64,000 nt of DNA, from contig JACSYO010000912.1 in the NCBI GenBank assembly GCA_016806645.1, positions 902,001 through 966,000 of the forward strand. The letters run 5' to 3'. Origin of the DNA: Ophiodon elongatus. Taxonomy: Eukaryota; Chordata; Actinopteri; Perciformes; Hexagrammidae. Below are positions 1 to 11,975 of this stretch, piece after piece. The notes below the pieces were generated by a model. The model did no database searches. It was not told where the DNA came from and saw only the letters and a program-made list of their open reading frames with translations. A program made the position numbers and the translations under genes. Positions within the stretch are counted from its first letter, which is position 1, and every line of letters starts with the position of its first letter.

Positions 1-189
1 TCTGACCCTCACTTAATATGAATATTATGTGTGGATAAGCAGGTAAATGTCATCATGGCAGTCAGAAGGTCAGAGATTTAGTTTCAAGGCAGATCAACCA
101 GAATATAGAATTCAGTCAGTTATAAAGGCTCCCTACAAAATGCATACTCGACTACACACAGAAAAATGAAGGTGCCATCTGGAACTGAA
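1..189. other. Unannotated AT-rich DNA
   Basis: No frame, repeat or motif that I can support. It leads directly into the GGTTCTTT-rich repeat that follows. Confidence 0.5.
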
Positions 190-450
190 AATGGTTCTTC
201 AGAGTGATGCCATAGAAGAAAAATGTTTGGTTCCATAAAGAACCTTTCAGACCAGGGTTCTTTAAAGAACAATTTCCTTAAATTGTTCTATAAAGAACCC
301 ACAAAGGTGCCTCAAAGAACCTTAAAAAAATGGTTCTTTGAGGCACCATTTCTGGTTCTTGGAAGAACCTAAAGAAAACATGGTTATTTAAAGTACCTTT
401 TTTCAAATGGTTATTCAGCTAAAATGGTTCTTCCAAGGAATAAACGGTTC
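190..450. repeat. GGTTCTTT/AAAGAACC foldback repeat
   Basis: The octamer ggttcttt and its complement aaagaacc recur many times in both orientations. Arms 306-321 (ggtgcctcaaagaacc) and 332-347 are perfect 16-base inverted repeats around a 10-base loop. A second palindrome (gttctttaaagaac) lies at 257-270. Short palindromic repeats built on this motif are common in fish genomes and behave like foldback MITEs. I cannot name the family and see no target-site duplication. Confidence 0.6.
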
Positions 451-3400
451 TTTGAGTAACAGATTTCTAGAAAACATGATTTTTTTAAAAATTTAAACAG
501 CATAACAATGGAATCAGGATTTTAAAGATCATTTTCCAGGATCTTTTCTGTGATGATCTATAAAATCATATTTTACATGCAAAGAAATTTTGGCAAATTG
601 ATCATACAACAATAGAAACACACATTTACTGCACTTAACTTTATTGTAATGTATTTCTACAAAAGTTAAACATTTCATCACGTTATGATCCAATATACCA
701 TAAAAATGCAGCATTACATTAACAGAGACAATGCTATATAAATGCTAGTCTAAATTTAGAGTCCAACACACATTTTAAACAATTGCTCCTCACCAGAGTA
801 AATTATTTTAAGACCTCTGCAGTAGTGAGTTGCTGAATATAGTGTCTTCTGTACTTCTTCAGTTCTCCCCAGCATCCATTGCATCCATTTGCTAAGTTAT
901 AAACAATGACACAATGGTTGTCAATTCAGGTCAGTCCTAAATGCTCCAGGACTGAGCTGGAGCATTTAAAATCAGATATAAAATGTATAATAACACAGAA
1001 TGTAAAATATTCCATTAAAATGATCAGCTATTTGCTAAAACATTTACTCAACCGTGAACACTTCTGGAGATGAAAACTTGCCTTGATTTTATTCAGAAGG
1101 ACACAGGGCTGGACATCTGCAGATCTCTTTCTCCCTGTGTTTGGTGCAGAGTATTTCTGCAGACAGGGACTTCACTTGGTCTTTAATTTTTGGAACGATT
1201 CAGTCACTCATTCTTTCAGACATCTGGAGAAGTGTAGGCCCATCTACTCCGTTATCTATGGCAAAGAGAAACAACATTAGACCAAAATCATGTTTGGAGT
1301 CGGTATGTGTTGAACAAGAGAAAAAGATGCATACCCAGAGTGCTTCGTAAATGAGACCAAAGCCATAATTAACAGAACACCAAACTGCAAAATTTGTTGG
1401 CAGAAATCTGATTTTGATTTGTGTCTTTCTGTGTGGGACGCATCAAAAACAAAAAGCATGGCACTCGTGAGCATGAACAGCAAAACAAACCATCTACCAG
1501 CATACAGGTGAGATGTGAAAAAAGGAACAACAGAGAATGGTAAGCAGACCAAGAGTTCCGTTCAAAACTGAAAACTAAGAAATGATATCATAAAAACTTA
1601 ATCAAGTAGTCATGCAGTTATATATATTTTATATATTCAGCTATATCTATGCTACATAATAGCCCAATTGATTTTAAGTGTCTTTGCTAAGCAACGGTTA
1701 TTACACCCCGGCCCCCATTACCATGGTAGGATGTCTCCGTTCAAAGGCTCTAAGGACTACTGGTATTCCTTCAGACCATTCTGTTACAGCCAAGGAGAGA
1801 CCTTGCCAACTGTCCATGGATTTGCCATTTCCTGTTGAGAAGGAAGAGTATAAGCATGTACAAAATAAAATACAATGAACTCCAAATATTGAACTTATAT
1901 ATTTAACATATGTCCACATTATTCATTCGCGACTATAGTGCTTAATCCATTACTGTATTGCGTAAGGCAATGCAAATCCACAACTTATGTTCAAGTCTGG
2001 GCTAGCAGCATCCATCATTCATCACTCATAAAAGGGGTTTTCCTGGCCCATTTTGCGGGTGACTCCACACGACAGCTAGATCAGTCCGTGCAAAGTAAAG
2101 GCAATGGGTCTGTTCTATGCAATCTACGCATTATTAGTTATTATAATTATATTAGTTATTTGTGACCATTTTGATAAAAAATATCCATTATGCAATGAAA
2201 AGACCAATTACCAAAACCCAATTTAACTTCCTAGCCACAAAAACACGGACACACTGATAGTCTTCTGCATACTCTAAATGCAGAGATACAGTTGCCACTG
2301 ACAGTAGCAGCACATGTGTTCATTTGAGCTGTGTATTGACAGATACTGTATGTTAAAAGTATACCATTATCAGAAAATGTCTACAGCTATCTGTGCACTT
2401 CTTTGTAAAAATTTGAACTACAGCACATCAACAGGTTTATTTGCCTTTAACCTAACAAATACAAGCTCCAACATTTTAAAGTCAACTAACATTAAATCCA
2501 TTATTTTTGCCTGCTGGAACAAAAGTGTCTGCTCTATAAGTTACATGTCCTGTGCTCTCCCTTTAGAAACAAAGGAGTCTTATTCAAACAGTGTCCTGCT
2601 TAATTTTCCACAGCTGGTCAAACAGCTTACTCACCTTTTTTGCTCCATAGCATAAATTAAAGCTTGTCTGTGTTACTGCATTCAATAATATGTATTTACA
2701 CAAAATTGAGGAACTTGGCATTGCTTTAAGGTCCGCATAATTCCTATAATCACAAAATGTGTCTCATAGCATACAGCTGCCTTCGATTTATATTGCTCAC
2801 CTAGCTCTGCACCGATCAGCACAGCTCTGTCTGCACTGACAGCAGCCTCAGCGTGGTCACCCTCGCTCGCCCACTCCCTCACGTTGCTAGTTTACAGTTA
2901 GCCAAAACACTAGCGGTGCCCAAAACTGCCAAGACTGCTCTTCAACAGTTGCTAACACAGCTTTCTGTCCTCAACTTGCAAGCTACAGTTACCGACACAC
3001 GTTTATTTACTGTCTTACTCCACCAAACAGCTTAGCTGCCGGCCGCTGTCAGTCAAACATGCATCCGATTCTGAAGCAGCTCTAACAACAGGGTTGTGGT
3101 GAGATGCATTCTCACCAATTAGAAATACTCCTATCATTGCCTTAGTTAAGGGTTAAGCCCGGTGTAAGTAGCAATGGCATAATTTTTTAATTAGCAAAAA
3201 CGTTTTAATAAAGAATAGTTGATAACTTAAGTAATTAGATAGTTTAACACTACATCTAGCTAACTGCTAGACATACAGTAGCAATGAACCGTGTTCGTTC
3301 ATCAGCTATTGACATTTTAAATACATTTCACAAGCAGAAGCATAGCAGCTTAGCTAACGTTAAATATATTTTCGCGCACTTTCTAAGGCTAAGGATGTAA
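451..3400. other. Intergenic or intronic DNA, no gene seen
   Basis: Only short chance frames are present. The part at 2840-3060 is less AT-rich and has some CpG (for example around 2850-2885), but I see no TATA box, splice pair or recognisable protein. Confidence 0.5.
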
Positions 3401-3436
3401 CGTTAGCTAACTAGCGTTAGCTAACTAGCGTTAGCT
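3401..3436. repeat. 14-bp tandem repeat, about 2.6 copies
   Basis: The unit cgttagctaactag is exact at 3401-3414 and 3415-3428, followed by a partial copy (cgttagct). Each unit contains the palindrome gttagctaac. Related taacgttagct strings occur just upstream at about 3354-3362. Confidence 0.8.
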
Positions 3437-4104
3437 TCGGCCAACAAAGGCAATTAACCAACGGTAACATTACTGTTAGAAAACTGTTCCAGCAACCAAA
3501 CAATTATTACTGATTTCTTCAATCAAAAAGTTTAACATTACCTCAAACTCCACAAATTAATATAAGTGGCATCCACAAAACGAGGGAAATATGAGCTTCC
3601 AGCTACTACAAGCACCAATGTTATATTAGATATAGTCAAGCTTATTTAGACACAGATAACAGACGGCTGTGACATTACGAAAACAAGCAATAATTGGCCA
3701 GTAGCAACCATTACCATCCAACACTTACCTTACACCAACCACTCTTTGTTGGACCTTCTGGAGCAGAAGACCGCAGGTTTGAAAAGATGTTGGTCAGAAA
3801 GATGTGCGAATGTCACTTGGAAGTAGGTATACTTCATGATCGTGATTGGTGGTTTATGTTGTCATCTATGGCTTTCCCCCTTGAATTTTCTGGAACACAG
3901 CTATGTGATGAGGCTATTTTTTAATCAGCATTTATTTATTTATTTTCATTGCTTTTTTTCCCCACACAGTGAATGTGTTGTGTTCCTTTTGTCAAAGCAG
4001 TAATAGTGGTGTCCCTGAATAATAATGCACATTGTGTCATGTGCCAGTATACACCAGTTGTGTGTGTATGTGTCTATATAAATATATATGTCTTAAGACA
4101 TGTG
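3437..4104. other. Unannotated DNA
   Basis: No feature seen. A 76-codon frame at 3694-3924 has no resemblance to a protein family I know. Confidence 0.5.
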
Positions 4105-4197
4105 CCTAAGGTTAATTGGAGACTCTGAATTGCCCGTAGGTGTGAATGTGAGTGTGAATGGTTGTCTGTCCCTATATGTGTGACCTGCGATAAACTA
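4105..4197 (+). repeat. Teleost dispersed-repeat fragment, probably LINE 3' region
   Basis: The run 'ggttaattggagactctgaa', then 'ttgcccgtaggtgtgaatg' and 'ggttgtctgtccctat', resembles a very common fish interspersed repeat that I associate with the 3' portion of an RTE/Expander-like LINE or a SINE sharing its tail. Only about 90 bases are recognisable and the usual downstream part is absent, so this is a truncated copy. The family assignment is from memory of the pattern. Confidence 0.5.
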
Positions 4198-7100
4198 GTT
4201 TTTTTAAATTGGGTTTGGTATTCTAAGTCTGTGTTTGATTTTCCCCTTTCTTTCCAACCATACTGCTCTGCTTTCACACTTGTTTATCGTTGTACTAATT
4301 TGTGGTATGTTTGCATAATAACCCAAGTGCAGTCATTTACCACTGTTGCCAGGAGACAAGGTTAGTGTGCGTTTTGATGAACCCAAGGAAAAGGGTGAAC
4401 AGTGTGTTACTGGGCTTGAATGTTATCATCTGCTCATACACCAGAGATCCATTTTAATTTCATCTACCAATGTTTAACAAAGTGTGCCCTAAGTAATGAT
4501 GTGAGGACACCCACAGGGTTGCACCTGCAGGCCCACAAACTATGGCTCGACAGGAACCCCTCTCGGAACACTTCATACTGTACAAGTGGACACAGGTACA
4601 TTGTCTTGGTCCGTTTGGTAAAAGCATTCATATAACCACATTTTCAGATAACCAACCAGCAACTCTAAAGTAGGGATGAACTTGATTTCATTAGGCATGC
4701 CAATGGGGGGATTTTACATAACCTTAAAGCCCCTGAAAATCTTATGATTTAAATTAAGCAATAATAAAAGACAGACTTGCATATTAAAATATCAGTTAAT
4801 CTGCTTCATCTAGACTATGTGGGATTGACATGATCAGATTTAAAGTGGTTCGGCAACATAATTATAAAAATTATGATTTGTGGATGGAAATTTATGTCAC
4901 CTTTTATCAATTTAGCACCACCCCCCTCTTCAAACCGAGGACAAGAGTGCAGACAAAAACACAAAAACAGAAATCACTAATGTGGGATTACCAAAACTGT
5001 GATGACAAGGTTGCCTGTGTGTTATTATATAACCCCATTGCTTATAGTTAGAAGCTGGTCGGGGAATTGGTTAGAGGTCCTTTAACTGCAAACAAGTGCA
5101 CTGAATACAAGGCTCAACCTGACTCCGTGGCTTTCTAATTTAATCTAAATTATAATTCAATATTGATATGTAGTACATACTTGTAATACAAATTTGGGTA
5201 TTTCTCATGATGTGCAGAGATGAATGTGTATCTATACAGTGGATAGAGATCCTTGGCAGAAATTGTTTCGGACAACAATTTGTTTTGGGGCAAAGAAGCA
5301 ATGGTACTAGATCCATTTAAAGGAAAAGTTATAGACATTTAGAGAGGCTCAATACCACCCTGATTCTATACAAGTTGCAACATCCAGCAGCCAGTTAGTG
5401 TGGGATATGTGCAAAATTAGGATTTAAAGTGAACAACTAATCCATAGCCAAAAGAATGAATGAAAGGAGATAATAAAAACTCCTCGATTAGTTTAATAAA
5501 GCTACATCTCAAATGGTAACAGTTTGAGTTATAATCTGTGTACTTTAATTTAGGCTACTATCTTCTGGTAATATCAACACAATATCATGAAATACACACT
5601 AAATATTCACTTCAGTAATATAATCAAAACTTACACAAAAGCATGTCGTCTGTTGGCTCAAACGGTGCATAAGTGTGGGCTACATATGTGATGGGAGAAT
5701 ACACTGCCCATACAGAAGGTCGATTCCTATTTAATTGGATGCTGGCCATTTATCTGTATACAATAGAAGAGTGTGCTGCTGAATGCAGTGCATGTTTACA
5801 ATTTAATTAAATGGGCATACTTTTGAGTAAGACCATGCCATAAGACCTAGATTTATTTGTGTATTTCCTCAACAAATGAGTTTACTATTAAACATTTTGT
5901 TTCTTATAAGGAAATTGTGCAAAAATCCCCAAATTCCAAATCTTAAATTAACTTGGACATTTTCCGATCCTTTGCGACCCTGTCCAAAATCATTATCTAC
6001 TGGGTTATAACAATGATATTGCATACTTTGACTGCAGATTCTTCAAGATGGCAGCAGGTCCCCTGAAATAGCATCAAATCCAATAGCAAAATCCGACATC
6101 AACCTCCATCAATCTTGAACTACTGAATCCAACAAACAAAGACAAATTCTCTTTTTCTGTCACTTATATAGTAGACTAAGCTCGTGGATCTTTACCTTTG
6201 GCCACTTTGGTCTGAACTCTAATCTCCTTAGACAAGAAAGTCAAACTTAATTCTTCTTCTCCCAAAATACTGTGCTTCCTTAACCCGCCCCTGAGATGAT
6301 TATCTAAAGGTCAGTGTTCTCTCTTCTCATCCCTCCTTCCATCATCCCGTGTTTTCCACCAGTTAGCACAGCGGCATAAAGAGCATGAGCCCCCCCGAAC
6401 ACTGACTGAGTGCCTATCACGGCTCCCCACATCAGCCATCGGCCTTGCAGAAACAAGAGTTCTGCCCGAGAAATGAAGTATGGATTTCTAATTTAGTGGG
6501 ATGGTTGGAGATGTGGGTCAAAGTTTCATTTATTTCAAGGCGCCTCAGCCCCCATCACGCCTTCGATCACCCTGTAGTTGAGAAATACATATTGGGCCGA
6601 GCTTATAATGGATAAGGGGGCCATTGACGGTTGGGGTAGATGAGAGGTTTGCATTATGTATTAACTTTATCCCGTGAATGAGTAGCTGTGAAGATAATCA
6701 CTATCTGATGATCGTCATTTCTTTTGTTCCCAATGTGCCCTCTCGAAATGGTTGTTACATAAACTGCACACTCTCCATCTTTTGTGTGACAGAGAATGGT
6801 AAAGAGAGAAAGGAAGAGGGAGAGAAACACGTATCCAGAAAGGGAGAGACTGCCAGTTATAGATAGAGAGACGGATCTGGTGGGAGATTAAGAGAAAACG
6901 ATGCTTTTAAAAACTAAAATTCACAGACAACCCGCTCTGATTGCATAGGCAGTGTACAACTTTCCTGTCAAACTACACCCCATTCTTTTAAATTCATATT
7001 TTCAGTCCTGCCGCACACATCACAGCTACATTTCCAGCAGACATCCTCGACTGTCAGCCATTTTCTCACCGTGGCGCGGAGCAGGCAGACGTGTGATCTG

Positions 7101-8730
7101 CCTGAGAGGAGTTCTCGCACCTGCCTGGTTCAGGAGCGGAGGTCAACCTCAAAGACCTTCTTTTTTTCTGGTCCTAAATTTAGCTAGCTGACATGTGTGA
7201 AAGTTTCCATCACCCTCTTAATCATGGCAGAGTAGAATACTGACCCTCTAACAGCGGTGAAGGACATTGCTTTTAGCTGGTTTTGTTATGCTATCAAGCA
7301 TTATAGTGCAGTGGAGAAGTCGACATTCAAACTCATCTTAAATCAGCAATTCATCAGGTGTCACAGGGTTCAGGCCCTGCTTCACCAGGCTTGTTGTTGT
7401 TCAGCCAATGTCAGGGCCAGAGACAAATTATTTAAACATAGTGATGTAATGAAAAAGTAATACACTGGAATTTGCGAAGATACATTACCTCTGAGAGAGT
7501 AAAGAACAAATAAATATCCTGCTGCATTTGGAGCTGTTGTACAGTCTTTGTATTGAGTGATTAATAATCATTACAGCTCCTAATAAGAAATCATAACAAA
7601 ATGCTTAAGATTAAAATAAAGAACAATCCAAATAGTTCTTCAAATAAGTAATGTAAAACCCACTGTAAATCTTAATCAGAAAAAAAAAATCACAGCCACA
7701 GCAAAAAAGGTTCTGGTGATGATGTTTGTATTGCAATTTCTTGCATTGCCTTTGGTGTGATATTCTCAGTAATATACATTATTATGATCGTTTTTTTTTC
7801 TCTCCCAAAACATAGAAACTTTAAACCCATAACAGAGGCAAACAGAAAGGGCATAAAGAGAAGAGGTCTTTCCTGCCAGAGTGTCTCCAACACACACATA
7901 CAGCAGCACTCACACACAGACACCTCCAAACCCACAAAGGGAGACATTATCTTGAGGCGATGGATCATGTAAATGGCATTTTGTCTACATTATGAGAATG
8001 GGGAAGATGTTTTTCTGCATGACTGAGGCGCTTATCAAGTGGGACTGTCTGTACCACCAACTCAATATATTTCATCTTCAGAGATGAGGCTGGGAGGCTG
8101 GAGAGGGTGAATATTTCTGGATGTTTGTTTTTATGTTTGTGTGTGAGCTATGGGGTATGTGTGCAGTTTGGGAAATAAAATAACTTTTCCCAACCTTATT
8201 GGCCTCTGAACTGAAACATAATATGGACTCCAGCAACTACACTGAACTGCAAGAATGTAGGATGAACTTCTAAGATAGCATTTATTAATTCTGCCATATC
8301 ATTTCACTGAAAATCAACGTGACTCAATATTGCCTTTATTTAAATTATTCACACTAGCAGCTAATCTAATCTAAATGGGGATAGACCGAAAAAAAGGGCA
8401 CATATAACTTGATTTTTCTTAATTACAGTAGTGGTGTAGGTTGTAGTGTCCCTTAAAAGGTGCTATATACTGTATACGAGATTGCAAGCATTTCTATTAC
8501 CTCTCAACAGCTCTCAACATGGCAAGCCAGTGAAGGATATTCACATGCACTAAAAGCATTTGCGGCCTCAACGCCTATGGAAACAGATAACAGAGATACT
8601 CTGATTACAACACACACAGAGTATGGATTAACCACTTTTACCATAACCCTGGTTATATAAACCATGTTTTCATAGTGTAAAGGTTAAATAGAAAAAGCTA
8701 TGAAAGTGAACTGTTTTATGCCATTATTTT
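4198..8730. other. Long stretch without a gene
   Basis: No coding region recognised. The interval 6380-6790 is of more even base composition than its surroundings and is listed as a weak conserved-element candidate in the findings. The part at 7000-7200 has several CACCTG/CAGGTG-like E-box words but no promoter. The remainder is AT-rich and featureless. Confidence 0.5.
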
Positions 8731-8808
8731 ATAACTACAGTATGCTTAAACTATTTCATAATTACAGTATGCTTAAACTATTTTATAATTACCGTGTGTA
8801 TAAATTAT
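8731..8808. repeat. 27-bp tandem repeat, about 2.8 copies
   Basis: Copy 1 is 8731-8757 and copy 2 is 8758-8784. They differ at two positions and share the core acagtatgcttaaactattt. Copy 3 (8785-8808) is more diverged. This is a minisatellite-like local duplication. Confidence 0.8.
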
Positions 8809-9553
8809 ACCAAAGCAGTTCATTATTGAAAAGTACGGTTACATGTATTGCGCAATTGCGGGAGGTCCTTTGCAACCAGAAGCAGAACTGCACAAGGTCG
8901 CAGCAGGATGACACACTAAAAATGCGTGGACATTAGAAGGATTTAAGGACCAGTCGATACCACGTGATGGGAGTTACGCAGCAAGACGGGAGACGGAAGG
9001 AGATTGTGCGATAATTCTGTTTCATGAGACATTTTTATTATTTTTCATATCGTGTATTTAAGGTGTAATTGCTTTCATTCAAAGTAAATACTTTTTTACT
9101 TAACTTCGAACCAACCACCATTCGGCTTTATTTATTATCGGATTCCTCATTGGGCCTCGGCCTTTAGTCGTGCGTCCTGAGAAGTACATTCTTTGGAGAG
9201 AAGAAAGTGTATTCATCACAATAACCGTGAGAATCTTGCATTGTTGCCTTGTGAAAACACGTCTCGCGAGACACGTTTATCTGTGTGTCTGTTTGTTTTG
9301 TGTGTGTGAGAGTAGTACCACTCTCCTGAAGCATTTAAAGAAGAGCTGTGAAAATAAAAAAATACCAGCTTTATTTCCTCAAAAAAGTGCTTAGCCGTGT
9401 GGGAGCATTAAGTTCATGGACCTGGAAAGTTCTGAAAACTCGGGCTAGGGGTCCTGTAAAGCTGACATAGCCACAGCCAAGAGCCACCTTCACTTTCCGA
9501 GCCAAACCGGAACTGGTCGCTGAGCTCCGCTGCGGAGGAAATGCGCAAGGAGA
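8809..9553. other. CpG-richer stretch, possible degenerate LTR
   Basis: This part has more CpG than its neighbours, a CACGTG box near 8962, a perfect 12-base palindrome gtctcgcgagac at 9261-9272, and aataaa-like words near the right side (about 9353). The composition suggests either an old LTR or a small regulatory region. I cannot find paired termini or a duplicated target site, so no class is assigned. Confidence 0.25.
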
Positions 9554-9594
9554 GGGCCAGCCGGCCAGCCGGCCAGCCAACCGGCCGGCCAACC
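9554..9594. repeat. GC-rich short tandem array (CCGGCCAG-type)
   Basis: About five degenerate repeats of ccggccag/ccggccaa. It stands out sharply from the AT-rich surroundings. Confidence 0.7.
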
Positions 9595-11297
9595 ACCCGT
9601 TGAGAAGTGTAAAATATTTTCAGTTCATTAGGAATGGTGCTACAAAATAGACTTTGTCAGACCGCCAGAGTCAAAGTAATTGATGGAAAACACTGCTGCT
9701 ACATTAATGCGCTGAATCCCATACACATTTAATTTAAATGCATAGATGAAGTTAAAGAGAATGTAAGGGATCACATGAAAACATGTATCTATTTAAACAT
9801 TCAACAATACAGTAAGGACAATACATAAGTGGAAAATAACCTGTGTAACTAAGATTGCTAATGAATAATGATTGATGTTTTTTATATACTCTTGGGAGGT
9901 TTACCTCCAAGCCTCTTTGTTATTTGAAAATAACTCGAAAATAATAGTTGAAATTTGTTTTGAGTGACAGCCTAATTAATGTTTTACAACCTGTAGCTAC
10001 ATCCCAAAAATAAGATCAGCTGCAGAAATAATGGAATGCTTATTGAATATGTATCTACTAGCAGCCTTCTGACTTTTGGTGAACACTGTAGGTCCTGATT
10101 CATGATATAAATGAAAGTGTAACTGCTGGATTCTGAATACTTAAAGTGAAGTGAGATTATTTTGCTCAAGAAGATGTATCACACTGTGTGCTTTTGCAGT
10201 TCAAAAAGACCAACAGTCACTCAATGATATGTCAGAATTGTTTTTTGAAAATGTCATGTTAACCATTGGAAAAAGCAAAACATTGCAAGGATAAAAAGGA
10301 TAAAAATACTGTGCTTTGATTGGATAGTACCATTATTACTTATTATTTAGGTTTACATTGAAAGATGGCCTTTGGCTGTTGTGAGGCAGCCATAAGTGGT
10401 TTTTTTTCAGGCAAGTCCGTATTGTTAAGTGTCAAATCTAAGGCTGACGAGATTGCCTCGAAGCTTCGGCCGTTGCCATGGTATGCTACATCCAAATCAG
10501 TATTTAAATGCATGTTGTTGTGGGTGACAACAGAAAAATGAAGAATACTGAAATGTGATGATAACGACGACGATAAAGAATCTTCTAAAAACTAAACTGC
10601 TAACCTTCTTCCACAAACTGTTCTCAGGACCCCCAGGTCACTAAGTGATTGGACTTTAAATTCATCACGTGACTGGATAGACTCAAAGCAGATAAGACAC
10701 AACAACTGGGTATAAATCTTGACACTTAAACCGATTTATGAAGTATAAGGCCCCCGTGAGGACTGAGCCTAGTAGGTTTTATAACCCCACCTTTCTCGTT
10801 TTACGAGCATCAACGGTCCCGAGAAGCAGATAAGACACATCCAATTCTGAATAAAAGACTAAAGGAAACTGAGTTTTGATGAAAAATAACATGAACCTTA
10901 ATCGATATGTTCTGCCTATCTACCATATCTTTAGTCATATAGGAATCATGCTTTAACATGTTGTTTCTTTTCTCCCCTACTGATTCCTTGAGATACAATC
11001 CACATCTTTGATTGAATTAGTTTTCTATTTTGGTCAGTTTCAATTGAACTCATTTAAATACTAATGGTAATAAATAGGCCTATCCTTTTATATTAATCAT
11101 TTAGTAAGATCCGGCCTCATAGGTATTTTCATGTACACATACACATACACATATACATAGGCATGTCTGCTTGTTGTTTGCATACCTCATGTGTCATGAT
11201 AACAATGTTGTCACCTGTTGTGTCATTGTTTTATTTATTCTAATTTAACTGATTAGGCTTTATTCAATAATTTATATCAAAATGGTTGGTACCGTTC
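9595..11297. other. Intergenic or intronic DNA, no gene seen
   Basis: AT-rich with no supportable frame or repeat. Short frames on either strand have no family resemblance. Confidence 0.5.
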
Positions 11298-11352
11298 TGC
11301 AGCTGAAAATATATTTTCAGCTGCATATTTGAAAGCCTTGCTTTCAAATATG
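11298..11352. repeat. Two stacked perfect palindromes (cruciform-forming)
   Basis: A perfect 28-base palindrome occupies 11298-11325; its left half begins tgcagctgaaaat. It overlaps a second perfect inverted repeat whose 13-base arms, 11324-11336 (catatttgaaagc) and 11340-11352, flank a 3-base loop. No base in either stem is mismatched. It may be the core of a foldback MITE, but I find no flanking duplication. Confidence 0.85.
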
Positions 11353-11831
11353 GAATAATTAAATTTGTTAAAACGAAAAAATTATTGATGAACATTAATC
11401 ATTGATAAGTCACTGATTCCACTCGGTCACATGTAAGTTAATCCTTCATTCATTTCATGTTCCGTTAGTCATTTAACTCATCATATTCTTTATTCATTCC
11501 ATTCATTTGGTCAATTTTATCTTTTATTCATTTATTTTCTGTTTAGTAATATAGATATGTAGTTAATGCAATAAAACATTTTTTTAAGAACTTATGAATT
11601 GTGTGTATAATAAGTAACTGTAGCCCATGACAAGAACTCAGTAGCAATAGTGATATTCAGAATTGATTTATTTATATTAAATGTTGAAGTTTTCACTGTT
11701 TGTACAAAATTGGATGGGTTCCTAGATAATCTAATGTTAAATGATGTTACTTAAATTAATTGTTTCTATAGCTGAAGCTGAGTGCCATCACACTTCTTCC
11801 CCTTTCTATAATAATTCATGGATTTAGGGTG

Positions 11832-11835
<4 letters not shown>
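11353..11835. other. Unannotated AT-rich DNA
   Basis: Nothing recognised. Confidence 0.5.
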
Positions 11836-11873
<38 letters not shown>

Positions 11874-11975
11874 TGTATATATCTATATATAGATATATAT
11901 ATCTATAGATCTATTGATAGATATATAGATTTATAGATATATATATATAGATATATATATATATGTATATATACA
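11836..11975. repeat. (TA)n / (TATAGA)n low-complexity array
   Basis: A pure TA run (about 11838-11872) passes into imperfect tatatagatatatc-type repeats. This is a simple-sequence expansion. Confidence 0.9.
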
